Source: Bin5 sp965200685 (lineage in GTDB: Bacteria; Chloroflexota; Anaerolineae; Caldilineales; Caldilineaceae). Taken from it: 64,000 nt of DNA. This document shows, in pieces, positions 43,133-52,311 of this stretch. The stretch's first letter is position 1, and each line of letters starts with the position of its first letter. The translations under genes were made by a program, and so were the position numbers. The DNA is taken from assembly GCA_965200685.1 (NCBI GenBank), contig OZ241379.1, forward strand, positions 3,658,001 to 3,722,000. Reading direction: 5' to 3'. The notes below the pieces were generated by a model that searched no databases, was not told the origin of the DNA, and was given only the letters and a program-made list of their open reading frames with translations.

Positions 43133-44254
43133 TGCCCTGCTTTTTCCCTCATTGCGCCACCAACGGACTTCATTGCTGCCTCGTTCCGCGGCCGCCACAA
43201 TGTCAAGGCGACCATTGCCATTGAGGTCGGCAGTGATCACCATGTTGGCGCGCGTCCAGCCATCCTTCAGAATCTGCATATCCCAAGGACCTCGAGGGTC
43301 GCCTCTATGCTTAAAGAGAGCCACCCGCCCGCTCAGATCCCAGGCCGTGGCTATGACCTCCATCTGTCCGTCATTGTCCAAGTCCGCGGCAATGGCTTCA
43401 AAAGCGTTTGGAAAGCATTCACAGATGATATGCTTGGGCCATGGTCCTTTTGTTGGCTGTCCGTCATTTTCGTACCAGACGATCTGGTGATGTTGTAGAT
43501 CTGCCCCTTCCTCTGGGGGCAACATCCCCAATGCCATGACCACATCCACATCGCCATCACCGTCCATATCCACTGGATGTCCATGAATCGGCTGGGGTGC
43601 ATCGTCGATGATGTGCTTGGTCCAGGGCTGGTTGACCGGATCGCCCGGGTTTTGGTACCAGACGACCTGATTGGCTACCCGTGCCGTGCCTAGCAGATCG
43701 ATTGTGCCATCGCCATCGATATCTGCGGCCCAGATGGCGCGCGTCTCCGCGATGTTCTCTTCGATCATGTGCTTAACCCATTGGCCATTACGATTTTCAA
43801 ACCAAGCGAACTGATTTCCCTTGCGCCATCCTGACGCGGCCACATCAAGATCGCCGTCACCGTCGAAATCGGCCAGGGCCACATCGTAGGCACCGGGCAG
43901 GTCGCCTTCGGTAATGTAGTGGTAGGTCCACGAACTCCGCGCGCGCGGGTCGCCATCATACTCAAACCAAAGCAGGCAGCCGTTGATGTTGTCCACGATC
44001 ACGATCTCAGGGCGGCCATCGCCATTGATATCAGCGATGGCATGCCGCTCCAGCCATTCCCCCTCACGTTCGTGGATGATGTGCTGGGTGAAATTGCCTT
44101 GGCCATCGTTTTCAAGCCAGTAGAGACCGACGTCCGTATCGGCTGTCACTAGGTCCGGCACCCCGTTACCCGTGAGATCCACAGCCGAAATGCCATAAGC
44201 ATAGCTGAACCCACCCAAGGCAAGATGTTCCGTAAACTCGATCAGATTTTCCAT
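43091..44254 (-). CDS. FG-GAP/VCBS beta-propeller repeat protein
   Basis: A 387-residue protein built from about seven repeats with calcium-binding loops, for example ADINGDGRPEIVIVDN, ADFDGDGDLDVAASGW, ADIDGDGTIDLLGTA and VDMDGDGDVDVVMALG, alternating with W/F-rich strands (VWYQNPGDP, QIVWYEND). This is the integrin-like FG-GAP/VCBS beta-propeller. No signal peptide is visible, which is unusual for this type of protein. The function is probably binding, perhaps of carbohydrates. It lies 52 bases downstream of a predicted alpha/alpha-barrel gene on the same strand, and its end overlaps the convergent methylase gene. Confidence 0.82.
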   Translation of the reverse strand: MENLIEFTEHLALGGFSYAYGISAVDLTGNGVPDLVTADTDVGLYWLENDGQGNFTQHIIHEREGEWLERHAIADINGDGRPEIVIVDNINGCLLWFEYDGDPRARSSWTYHYITEGDLPGAYDVALADFDGDGDLDVAASGWRKGNQFAWFENRNGQWVKHMIEENIAETRAIWAADIDGDGTIDLLGTARVANQVVWYQNPGDPVNQPWTKHIIDDAPQPIHGHPVDMDGDGDVDVVMALGMLPPEEGADLQHHQIVWYENDGQPTKGPWPKHIICECFPNAFEAIAADLDNDGQMEVIATAWDLSGRVALFKHRGDPRGPWDMQILKDGWTRANMVITADLNGNGRLDIVAAAERGSNEVRWWRNEGKSRASPGNDTNIPPASD

Positions 44255-44306
44255 ATTCTCCCCCTATGATCTAGGTGGCTGTCAAAATTCATGTGCCAAA
44301 TCAGGG

Positions 44307-46070
44307 CTAGCGGTCCCAGGGGAAAGCGCAGGTAGGTTGGTTGGCATAGCGCGCCATGCGGATCTGCAGGCGGCTGCCGCAGCCCGGTTCAAGGCGCACA
44401 GTAAAATTGTCACTGCTTAGCACGCTCGTTTGCCCATTGTGGGTTACACTGAGAAATTGATGTTCCGCGTAGGCCCCGCCTTGGACCACAACTGTGCGGG
44501 CCTCCACTTGGTTGATGTTGACCAGCGAGAGGGTCATCTCGTCAGCGGTCATGGTCTCAACTAAGGCACCCACGTCTGCCGGCATGCCTGCCCTTTGGTG
44601 GGCCGGATCGAAATAGCGGACACGGCAATGGAGAGGGAAGCCCAGGCGTTCGGTGGGCAATCCGCCCAACATCAGCTCGGTCAGCCGGCTCACGAGAGCC
44701 GGGTTAAAGCCATTCATGTCATCAGACATGCGGGTGTCGGGCGATGTGGCGTCTGCTTGTGTCTGCTCAATACGATGGCGAACCTGGGCAAGGTCCTGTT
44801 GCAGGGCAACGATTGGGTAGTCCGGGTTCTTCCCTTCCAGAAAGCGAACCCAGTCATTCTCCTGCACGCGCGGGAGGTCAGCACGGTCCATGGACCAGTA
44901 GTACACTTCTAATGCACCCACATCGAATGGCTGTGACGTGTAGTCGTACCAGCCTTCGTCTCCGTACATGTGGGGATAGAGGGTCTGTCCATTGTGAACT
45001 TTGGCGTTGGCATTCACATTCTCAATGACACCGCGCCATGTGTCTACATAGCGTTGCTCCCCTGTCATCAGCAGCCCATTACCGAAGCCGTAGTGGGCGC
45101 GGTGCAAGAAGAAGGGGCGGTGGGCCAGCGCGCCCGTTTGGGGCACGACAACTGTGAACCCCCAGCCGTACACCCCACCGTACCACTTGCCATCACAGGC
45201 CCCGCCCAAGCTACCATCCAAACCGATATTCGTGGGAATGATCCCATTGTTGGCCGCAGTGCGCTCCACCCACGCATCTATATAATCAACCAACCAATCC
45301 CGATACTTTGTCTCGCCGGATACCATGTAAGCGTTGAAGGCTAAGGTCGTCGTCGAGAGATTGAGTGGGTGGTCGCCGACTACATCGTTGTAGTCTTCAA
45401 AGTGGGTTACCATTTCTGCATAAGTCCGCTCGCCATGGCCCGGTTTGAAGCGTCCTTCGATCTCAATGGGGTCGCCGGCCCAGTCGAGACCGCTGGACTT
45501 ACGGAGCAGGGGCCCGCGGCTGCCGTTGAACATACTACGGATCACCCGGTGTTGTGGGTCGTAGTTGTCAGCTTGGGGGTCTGTGCCCATATAGAAGCCG
45601 GCAAAGCGTTCCATGCGCTGGCGTAGATGGGGATTATAGGGGTCGGACAGAGGCTGCAGAAAGAAGACAGAGAAGCCTTCCCCATTATGCATCCAATCGA
45701 ACATGACGGGGAATTCCTTGTAGTACATCCCGTCTTGAGCGAAAGGCACTTCTATGGTTTTGGCTTCGGTGTACTGGCGTAGATGACCTTCCCAGCCCTT
45801 TTGGTAGAGATCGAGGACCTTGTCGGCTGCGCCTAGGGCGTGTAGAACCGTCCAGCCGGCCAGGTTTTCGGCTGCATCGTCCGGGCCATCATCTCCACCC
45901 CAGCGGGGGACACAGAGTAGATAGCCGCGCTCGTCGAAATATTTCGTGTAGAATTTCTGGATGGCCGCGGTCTGGTTACGAATCAGTTCCCATTCTAATA
46001 AAGCCCAATATGGCGGAGGGATAGGGGTATCAATGGAGATACTGGGTGTGCGGTTGTTGTGGTCTGCCAT
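44307..46070 (-). CDS. Predicted alpha/alpha-barrel carbohydrate-active protein
   Basis: A 587-residue soluble protein I cannot name with certainty. Regular helical segments rich in aromatic residues (YWALLEWELIRNQTAAIQKF, FDWMHNGEGFSVFFLQPL, RFFLHRAHYG-type stretches) and several Trp/Asp/Glu-rich turns (VPRWGGDDGPDDAAEN) suggest an (alpha/alpha)6 barrel, as in many glycoside hydrolases and polysaccharide lyases. A beta-rich C-terminal domain (about residues 480-587) would fit such enzymes. No signal peptide is seen. Neighbours are an FG-GAP protein and an oligopeptide/sugar-type ABC importer, which agrees with uptake and breakdown of a carbohydrate. Catalytic residues are not assigned. Confidence 0.55.
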   Translation of the reverse strand: MADHNNRTPSISIDTPIPPPYWALLEWELIRNQTAAIQKFYTKYFDERGYLLCVPRWGGDDGPDDAAENLAGWTVLHALGAADKVLDLYQKGWEGHLRQYTEAKTIEVPFAQDGMYYKEFPVMFDWMHNGEGFSVFFLQPLSDPYNPHLRQRMERFAGFYMGTDPQADNYDPQHRVIRSMFNGSRGPLLRKSSGLDWAGDPIEIEGRFKPGHGERTYAEMVTHFEDYNDVVGDHPLNLSTTTLAFNAYMVSGETKYRDWLVDYIDAWVERTAANNGIIPTNIGLDGSLGGACDGKWYGGVYGWGFTVVVPQTGALAHRPFFLHRAHYGFGNGLLMTGEQRYVDTWRGVIENVNANAKVHNGQTLYPHMYGDEGWYDYTSQPFDVGALEVYYWSMDRADLPRVQENDWVRFLEGKNPDYPIVALQQDLAQVRHRIEQTQADATSPDTRMSDDMNGFNPALVSRLTELMLGGLPTERLGFPLHCRVRYFDPAHQRAGMPADVGALVETMTADEMTLSLVNINQVEARTVVVQGGAYAEHQFLSVTHNGQTSVLSSDNFTVRLEPGCGSRLQIRMARYANQPTCAFPWDR

Positions 46071-46192
46071 GATGTCTTACATCTTTCTGTGGTTAGATTA
46101 CGGGATACGTTGGGCTATGTTCTCTCTTCATACTGTTGCTGTCCAGAGTGCCCCATTGATCCTCATCTGCGTACAGGGCCACTGGTGTTACG

Positions 46193-47056
46193 CTACTTGG
46201 TCGGGTCCAGAGCGTCTTGAAGTCCATCGCCCATCAAGGTAAATGCGTACATGGTCAGGGCGATCATCAGCCCGGGGAAGAAGGGTAGATACCAGTGAGT
46301 CTGGACCGCGGTGAGATAATCATTGAGCATCCGTCCCCAGCTCGGCAGGGGTGGGTTGATCCCAATCCCCAGAAAGCTCAAGCCGGCTTCGCCCAGAATC
46401 GCGCCGGGGATACCGAGGGTCACGCTGACGATAATCGGGGGCAGAGAATTGGGCAGCAGGTGGCGGCTGATGATGCGCTGGTTGGGGACGCCGATGCAGA
46501 TCGCGGCCAAGACGTAGTCCTGTTCACGCAAGGACAGGAACTGCCCCCGGATCAGACGGGCGATGCCCATCCAACCGGTCACAATAAAGACAAGCAGGAC
46601 ATTGCGGAAGCCGGACCCTAGCACGCTTATGATCAGGATGCCCAACAACAGGGTGGGCACAGAGTCCACAATCTCAATGATACGCATGAGCACGTAATCA
46701 ACTACGCTCCCGTACCAAGCGGAGATTGTCCCATAGGGGAGACTGATGGCCAAGGCAACGAAATTGCTGAGGAAGCCAATCGCCAACGAGATACGGGCCC
46801 CGTAGATGATGCGGGTCAGGACATCTCGCCCAAAGGGATCTGTGCCCATGGGATGCTCCAGAGAGGGAAAGAGCCAGGTCTGGCCATAGTCCTGATGGTC
46901 ATATCCTTCCGGGGCGAGCAGGTTGGCGAACAGGGCGGTGATGATCAGGAGGATGACAAATGCTAGGGAGAGCATGGCCAGCAGATTGCGGGAGAAACGC
47001 CGGACAGCATCTCCCCACAGGTTGCGGGGGCGGGCGCGGAAGTCAATGGTTTGCAC
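46193..47056 (-). CDS. Oligopeptide/dipeptide ABC transporter permease, DppC type
   Basis: A 287-residue inner-membrane permease with the OppC/DppC opening (LLAMLSLAFVILLIITALFA) and the conserved HPMGTDPFGRDVLTRIIYGA segment. The EAA loop that contacts the ATPase is AICIGVPNQRIISRHLLPNS. It follows the DppB-type gene by 18 bases on the same strand. No ATPase gene lies in the window. Despite the family name, relatives of this group also import oligosaccharides. Confidence 0.92.
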   Translation of the reverse strand: MQTIDFRARPRNLWGDAVRRFSRNLLAMLSLAFVILLIITALFANLLAPEGYDHQDYGQTWLFPSLEHPMGTDPFGRDVLTRIIYGARISLAIGFLSNFVALAISLPYGTISAWYGSVVDYVLMRIIEIVDSVPTLLLGILIISVLGSGFRNVLLVFIVTGWMGIARLIRGQFLSLREQDYVLAAICIGVPNQRIISRHLLPNSLPPIIVSVTLGIPGAILGEAGLSFLGIGINPPLPSWGRMLNDYLTAVQTHWYLPFFPGLMIALTMYAFTLMGDGLQDALDPTK

Positions 47057-47074
47057 GGTATTTTTGAGTCTGGT

Positions 47075-48019
47075 TCAGCCTGCTTTGCTGCCGATTCGTA
47101 TACGGGGGTCCACCACACCATAGAGTAGGTCGATCACGAGGTAGGCCAGGGCCACAGCAAAGGTCCAGAGGAGGATCAGAGCCATGATCATCGGGTAATC
47201 CCGATTGTAGAGGGCCAGTTTCGTCTTGTCACCAATGCCGGGGACCCGGAAGATCGCTTCAATGAAAAATGAACCCAGGAGTAGGTTGACCACCAGCGGC
47301 CCGAGCAGTGTGAGCAGGGGCAAGGAGGCGGCGCGGAACGCATGCCGCACCACCACCACCCGCTCATATAGACCTTTGGCTCTGGCCGTGCGTACGTATT
47401 CGGCCTGCAGCGCATCGACCATGCTGGCACGTGTGTAGCGGGCCAGGCCGCCGACCAAGCTGATGGCGTAGACTGCTGTAGGCAGGATCCACTGCTTGGG
47501 TTCCCCCCAGCCGCCGGAAGGAAGCCATTCTAACCACACCGCGAAGATGATGATGCTCATGCTGGCGACCACAAAGACAGGCGTAACAAATGTCGTGATC
47601 ACGAAGACATTGGTGAGATAGTCCAACCATGTATTGGGTTTGAGTGCTGCCACAATCCCCAGACCAATGCCAAGGGGCACCCCAATCGCCATGGCTGATA
47701 ACCCGAGCTGCATGGTAATGTACCAAGTACGGCCGATGACTGAAGTGACCGGCTCCCCGTAGCGAAACGAGATGCCGAAATCGCCCTGCAGGGCAGCCCA
47801 CATGTAACGCACATACTGCACAGGTAGAGGTTGATCCAGACCGTACTTGGCCAACAGTTGCTGGCGGATATGTTCGGGGATAGCTCGGTGTTCAGACATA
47901 GTCGGCATGGCGTCGAATGGACCGCCAGGGATGCTATGGATCATGAGAAAGATCATGATAGACACAACCCAAAGGACGACGACAATACCAGTGATGCGTC
48001 CTAGCACATAGCGCGCCAT
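47075..48019 (-). CDS. Oligopeptide/dipeptide ABC transporter permease, DppB type
   Basis: A 314-residue permease with an N-terminal helix (ITGIVVVLWVVSIMIFLMIH), the PGGPFDA stretch, about six membrane segments and the EAA loop ARAKGLYERVVVVRHAFRA. It pairs with the DppC-type protein downstream and with the lipoprotein binding protein upstream. The 96-base gap to the binding-protein gene holds several copies of a short motif seen elsewhere in the window. Confidence 0.92.
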   Translation of the reverse strand: MARYVLGRITGIVVVLWVVSIMIFLMIHSIPGGPFDAMPTMSEHRAIPEHIRQQLLAKYGLDQPLPVQYVRYMWAALQGDFGISFRYGEPVTSVIGRTWYITMQLGLSAMAIGVPLGIGLGIVAALKPNTWLDYLTNVFVITTFVTPVFVVASMSIIIFAVWLEWLPSGGWGEPKQWILPTAVYAISLVGGLARYTRASMVDALQAEYVRTARAKGLYERVVVVRHAFRAASLPLLTLLGPLVVNLLLGSFFIEAIFRVPGIGDKTKLALYNRDYPMIMALILLWTFAVALAYLVIDLLYGVVDPRIRIGSKAG

Positions 48020-48030
48020 GGCTACCCCCG

Positions 48031-48115
48031 GTCGATGACCTGTGGCCTGTGGTCAGCAGCCCCAGTGGCCTCAATGACAAGCCACTGAGCACTGGCTACT
48101 GACCACTGTGCTGCA
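48031..48115. repeat. Cluster of short CAGTGGCC-type motifs
   Basis: This intergenic stretch contains ACCTGTGGCC, CAGTGGC/GCCACTG as a seven-pair hairpin (48063-48069 with 48081-48087) and ACTGGCTACTGACCACTG (48091-48108), which differs at one base from a copy at 8349-8366. Related copies occur at other gene ends in the window. Confidence 0.5.
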
Positions 48116-49819
48116 TTATTTTTCTTTGATGTAGGCATTGTCCAGAAGTGTCATATTATAGACACCTAAGGTACCGTCCTCGGTGAGCTGCAAACCGGCC
48201 ACATAGTCCTTATAGAGGGCAGCTTGCACCGGGTTCATCACGAAGACACCGATAGCATCCCGGGCCAGGATCTTAATTGCCCCATGATAAAGATCACAGC
48301 GTTCTTCTGACATGGCCATGGGGCGGGCATCGTCGATGAGCTGGCGGTATTCTGGATCCGTCCAACCAGTGAAATAGGAAGCGGCTGGATCATCCCACCA
48401 ATCTACGAAGTTGCTCGGGTCGATGAAATCCGCGCCCCAACGGTTGAGCGCGAGCTTGAGCTCTCCGTTGGCCATTTGGTCAACATAGGTGGCGCGCTCA
48501 ATGTTCTGGGGCGTCAAAGTGACGCCTAGCGCATCCGCTAACATGCGTTGAATGGCTTCAGCCTCGCGGATGAATTCACCCTCCTTGGTGTAGATCGTCA
48601 GTTCCGGGAACCCTTCGCCATTGGGGTAGCCGGCTTGGGCGAACAGATCTTTCGCTAGATCGGGATCATAGTTCTGAAAAGCGATCAGTTCCGGATCGTT
48701 GTTGCGCTCGCAGGGGAAATCCTTGGGCAGAAAGCCATGGGCGGGTATACAGGTGCCGCGCATGACATTGTTGCAGAGGGCATCCCGGTCTACGGCATGG
48801 GCAAATGCCTGGCGCACGAGGATGTTATCAAAAGGCGGTGTGCGTTGGTTCATATAGAGGTAGACACCTCGATTTTGCACGCTGATATAGGCCTCTGTGC
48901 TCAACTGCGGGTCCTCCAACACATTTACTAAGTCATCGCCGGTCACGCTGACGCCGCCATCAATATCACCGGCCTGGTACATCAGCAGCCGGGGCGCGCC
49001 GACCTCAGGGATAATCACCTGTACGAGCTGTTCCATTGTGGCCGGGTAGCGTCCGGTATAGTGGGGATTGGGAGTGAAGATCACATTCCTGCCCCGGTTC
49101 CATTCGGCGATGCGGTAGGGTCCATTGCTGGGCGCGGTGGCCGGGTCATTGGCCCAGTCGTCGCCGTGCTCTTCCACCATGTGTTTGGGAACGGGTGCCG
49201 CGTGCCAGTTGAGCTTGAACATATAGTACGGGATGGGCACTTTGGTGGTGACCGAGAAGGTGTAGTCGTCGATCTTCTTCACACCCAGCTCTTCCACATC
49301 CATCTCGCCCTTGTTATAGGCTTCGCCATTTTCAATGTCAAAGAGGAACCAAGCGTAGACATTGGCCATCTCCGGGTCCAGATAGCGGCGGAAACTATAG
49401 ACCCAATCGTCCGCGGTGACCGGCATCCCGTCGCTCCACTTGGCATCTTGGCGTAGGTAGAAGGTCCAGGTGCGGCCATCCTCGGACTGTTCCCATCTAT
49501 CCGCTGCGGCCGGATGCCATTCGCCTTCAGGGCCCATCTTAGCCAACTGTTCGATGCTCGTTTCATAGGCAAAGCCTTCGTACTCGTTTCGCATGGTGTC
49601 GAAATGTTTGCCTTCAATGGCCGCGAAGCGATAGATTTGTTTATCGAGGGGTGCTGCATCGGCTGGGAGGGATACGCCGCCGGAGCTGACTACCTCCATC
49701 GTTTCCATCTCGGCCATCTCTGCTTCATCGGCCATTTCGGCTGCGGGTGGGGCAGGCGCGGCACAGCCGACCGCGATGATCAGTGCTACCAATAGGCCAA
49801 TAGGACTAAATCTGTACAT
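48116..49819 (-). CDS. Extracellular solute-binding lipoprotein, family 5
   Basis: A 567-residue oligopeptide-binding-type protein. The signal peptide ends in a lipobox (LIIAVGCAAP), so it should be lipid-anchored outside the membrane. Family features include LRQDAKWSDGMPVTADDWVY near residue 125 and the later RQAFAHAVDRDAL. It delivers a ligand, a peptide or possibly an oligosaccharide, to the two permeases encoded just downstream. The start codon ATG 49817-49819 is preceded by AAGGAGG about nine bases upstream. Confidence 0.93.
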   Translation of the reverse strand: MYRFSPIGLLVALIIAVGCAAPAPPAAEMADEAEMAEMETMEVVSSGGVSLPADAAPLDKQIYRFAAIEGKHFDTMRNEYEGFAYETSIEQLAKMGPEGEWHPAAADRWEQSEDGRTWTFYLRQDAKWSDGMPVTADDWVYSFRRYLDPEMANVYAWFLFDIENGEAYNKGEMDVEELGVKKIDDYTFSVTTKVPIPYYMFKLNWHAAPVPKHMVEEHGDDWANDPATAPSNGPYRIAEWNRGRNVIFTPNPHYTGRYPATMEQLVQVIIPEVGAPRLLMYQAGDIDGGVSVTGDDLVNVLEDPQLSTEAYISVQNRGVYLYMNQRTPPFDNILVRQAFAHAVDRDALCNNVMRGTCIPAHGFLPKDFPCERNNDPELIAFQNYDPDLAKDLFAQAGYPNGEGFPELTIYTKEGEFIREAEAIQRMLADALGVTLTPQNIERATYVDQMANGELKLALNRWGADFIDPSNFVDWWDDPAASYFTGWTDPEYRQLIDDARPMAMSEERCDLYHGAIKILARDAIGVFVMNPVQAALYKDYVAGLQLTEDGTLGVYNMTLLDNAYIKEK

Positions 49820-49935
49820 AACGGGGAACCTCCTTGCAAGGTGTGCTCGTGGTTGATTGTATCTAAAATGTAACTGAGGGAACTCTGACAGATTCTATCA
49901 TCTAGCATAAGGTAGGTCAAGTGACAGAAAACTGG

Positions 49936-50724
49936 TCACTGCGGGGCCACCCAATGAGCAAAGAGCGGTTTTGTCTGTTCGGGCAGTCCCTTGTATACCG
50001 GGGCCGGCATTGGCGGTACTTGGTTCTCTGGGCGGCCAGTGGCCGTGAGCAGTTTGCGGGTGGCGGAGCTTGGGTTGAGGACGGAGAGATCGAGCCACCA
50101 GGGCGCATAGCGAACGACGATGGCCACGCGTGGCTGGTCGGTCATATTGGGGGCAGTTGCATGCCAGAGTCGGCTATCCATTACCAGCACATCGCCGGCT
50201 TTGCCAATGGCATTGACTTCAGTGGGATAGGGTTCTAGGGCGGCCGGGCCGTAGCCGCCGGTGGGGTTGTTGGGCATGTGATGGCTGCCGGAGACGACTA
50301 GAGTGCCGCCAGTCTCTGCGCTGAAAGGCGAGAGCATCCAAATTGTAGTGATGTGCATGGGGCGGTCAGCGTAAGGGGCTGGGATTGCGCCGGCATTGTT
50401 CTGGTTGAAAGGCCAGTCCGCATGCCAGCCGCCGCGGGCGTTGCCAGGTTCATTGATGGTGGCGGTGGTATAGGAGATGCGTACATGGGGGCCGAGAATG
50501 CCCTCAACCAGAGTGAGAAGGTGCGGAGTGGCCAAATAGGGGGCCACAGACTGATCGTAGTTGATCACACCCGACAGATGACCGATATTGCGGGGGGCCT
50601 TGGGGTTGCGGTGTCTGCTTGTCGTCTCTAGGGTAGCATGGCGCACAGCCTCAACCTCATGGGCAGGGATGACATCCTCAACAATACACCAGCCATCCAA
50701 TTGCATGCGTGTTTGGGCGTCCAT
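49936..50724 (-). CDS. Phytanoyl-CoA dioxygenase (PhyH) family protein
   Basis: A 262-residue Fe(II)/2-oxoglutarate oxygenase-like protein, starting MDAQTRMQLDGWCIVEDVIP at ATG 50722-50724 with AGGAGGT seven bases upstream. The iron site is GGWHADWPFN (HxD) and the distal His in MDSRLWHATAPNMTDQPRVA, with the 2-oxoglutarate Arg shortly after. It is only distantly related to the PhyH protein at 22 kb. It lies 52 bases downstream of an aminotransferase gene on the same strand. The substrate is unknown. Confidence 0.87.
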   Translation of the reverse strand: MDAQTRMQLDGWCIVEDVIPAHEVEAVRHATLETTSRHRNPKAPRNIGHLSGVINYDQSVAPYLATPHLLTLVEGILGPHVRISYTTATINEPGNARGGWHADWPFNQNNAGAIPAPYADRPMHITTIWMLSPFSAETGGTLVVSGSHHMPNNPTGGYGPAALEPYPTEVNAIGKAGDVLVMDSRLWHATAPNMTDQPRVAIVVRYAPWWLDLSVLNPSSATRKLLTATGRPENQVPPMPAPVYKGLPEQTKPLFAHWVAPQ

Positions 50725-50776
50725 TGTCTGACCTCCTGTTGATTCACGACAGCGGCCTGTACAGGGCAATGACTGG

Positions 50777-51937
50777 TCACTGCCTATTGGGGGTGATGCG
50801 CTGTAGACCTGATACAAGCCGCTCTAGATCGTCTTCGTTGTTGAAGACGTGGGTGGAGACGCGGATCATGCTGCCGTCCAGTTCTAGGGGCGCGACCAGA
50901 ACCTTTTCTCGCTGCAGATGCTGCTGGATCTCAGCCGAGGTATGGCCGGGTAGGCTGAATGTAACGATGCCCGACGATTTTTCGTAGGGGAGGGGTGTAT
51001 GCAGCACAAGCCCCGGCACTCTCTGGAGAGCTGCTTTGGTGCGGTCAGTGTACTGGCCGATGTAGGCAAAGACATTCTGCCAACCGATATCTGTCCAGAT
51101 ATCCAAGGCTTTGCCAAAGCCCACCTGATCGGCTAGATTGCGCGTGCCGAATTCAAAGCGTTTGGCCTCGTCAAGCAGGGTGAGGCCGCCCACTAGGTCG
51201 AAGTCTTTCTGGGAATGGGAGCCGATCCAGCTCGGTTTGAGCCATTCGATGCGGTCTCGGCGCACATAGAAGCCGCCGGTACCTTGGGGTGCCATGATGT
51301 ACTTATGGCCGCTAAAGGCATAGAAATCGCAGTCCAATGTACGCATATCCACGGGGATTGCACCGTAGGATTGCGCGCCATCCAATAAAACGGGGACATC
51401 CTGGGCATGGGCGATATCAACCAGCGCGCGCGCTGGCAACCGCTGCCCGCTGCGGCGGCAGACATGGCTGATGGAAACAACCCGTGTGCGTGCATCCAGT
51501 AGCCCTTTGAACTGCGTTAGCATCTGCTCTTCATCATGGACAACCTGGAGAAAGCGCAGTTCAATGCCATACCGCTTCACATGACTGTACCAGGGGATAC
51601 GGTTGCCCGGGTGCTCTTTGTCGCTCAGGATGACATTATCGCCCGGCTGCCAGTCGATGCCATTGGCCACAATATTGATGCCGATGGTTGTGTTCTCACC
51701 GAGGACGATCTCTGCGCTGTCCGCGTGAATAGAGCGGGCTACTTTTTCCCGAGTTGCCTCAAACTCTGCCAGAAGTTTGTCATGAACCCCTGGCACGGCC
51801 GCGCCGGCATTGTGATAGCGTGCCCAGTGCCCCGTCTCTTCAAGCACCGGCTCCATTTTCGGCGAGAAGCCGCTGGTCTGAAAGTAGGCGTACTCATGGG
51901 TGATGGGTGTTACGCGGCGGACATCAGATAAGTTCAT
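50777..51937 (-). CDS. Class V aminotransferase, isopenicillin-epimerase/NifS-like
   Basis: A 386-residue PLP enzyme. Recognisable parts are VLGENTTIGINIVANGI, ISHVCRRSGQRLPARALVDI, LLDGAQSYGAIPVDM with the PLP Asp, and the Schiff-base lysine in FYAFSGHKYIMAPQGTGGFY. The C-terminal domain includes RVSTHVFNNEDDLERLV. Members act as cysteine desulfurases, epimerases or lyases; no persulfide-forming Cys loop is evident, so a role in iron-sulfur assembly is unlikely. It heads a short run with the PhyH gene and the ABC importer. Confidence 0.85.
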   Translation of the reverse strand: MNLSDVRRVTPITHEYAYFQTSGFSPKMEPVLEETGHWARYHNAGAAVPGVHDKLLAEFEATREKVARSIHADSAEIVLGENTTIGINIVANGIDWQPGDNVILSDKEHPGNRIPWYSHVKRYGIELRFLQVVHDEEQMLTQFKGLLDARTRVVSISHVCRRSGQRLPARALVDIAHAQDVPVLLDGAQSYGAIPVDMRTLDCDFYAFSGHKYIMAPQGTGGFYVRRDRIEWLKPSWIGSHSQKDFDLVGGLTLLDEAKRFEFGTRNLADQVGFGKALDIWTDIGWQNVFAYIGQYTDRTKAALQRVPGLVLHTPLPYEKSSGIVTFSLPGHTSAEIQQHLQREKVLVAPLELDGSMIRVSTHVFNNEDDLERLVSGLQRITPNRQ

Positions 51938-52311
51938 CGGCGATGTGCTCCCGTGGTGTCAGATCGGAAAATGTGAAGGAGACGTGTTGCCTGCATAAAC
52001 AAGGTGTGCCAAAGCCCCACATGCAAGACCCTGAAGTTGGGTTATGCGTACTATACCATATGGAACATGGATCCACGAAACCATTAGGCATCACTGGGAT
52101 TATTCCTCCGCTACTGACATAGCAGATAGCACCTAGACACCGAGGCAGGTAGCGTTGCCCGCTGCCGGGTGGAGTAGTAACACGCACGGACATACTGTCC
52201 GTGCGTGAATGTTCCTGTCCTCTCTGCCCACATATACGGGGCATCCTTTGCTACTTGTCCACAACTGCCACAGGACAGGTAAACGTGACCGCGTAGGCAG
52301 AGTCAAGGACT
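51938..52311. other. 374-base intergenic region with hairpin and gene remnant
   Basis: No complete gene is visible. From about 52160 to 52300 it is nearly identical to 55020-55150, including a long hairpin at 52181-52207. Next to the following gene (about 52250-52308) the minus strand encodes a leftover C-terminus (DSAYAVTFTCPVAVVDK and stop) of the tandem-repeat protein family. A shorter match (GTGCTCCCGTGGTGTCA near 51945) also recurs at about 55000. The stretch is a footprint of duplication and deletion. Confidence 0.65.
52181..52207. terminator. Perfect 12-pair hairpin, copy 1
   Basis: CACGCACGGACA, loop TAC, TGTCCGTGCGTG: a flawless twelve-pair inverted repeat about 105 bases after the stop of the excalibur/LRR gene. 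No T run follows. An identical hairpin occurs at 55042-55068 after the paralogous gene. Confidence 0.55.
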
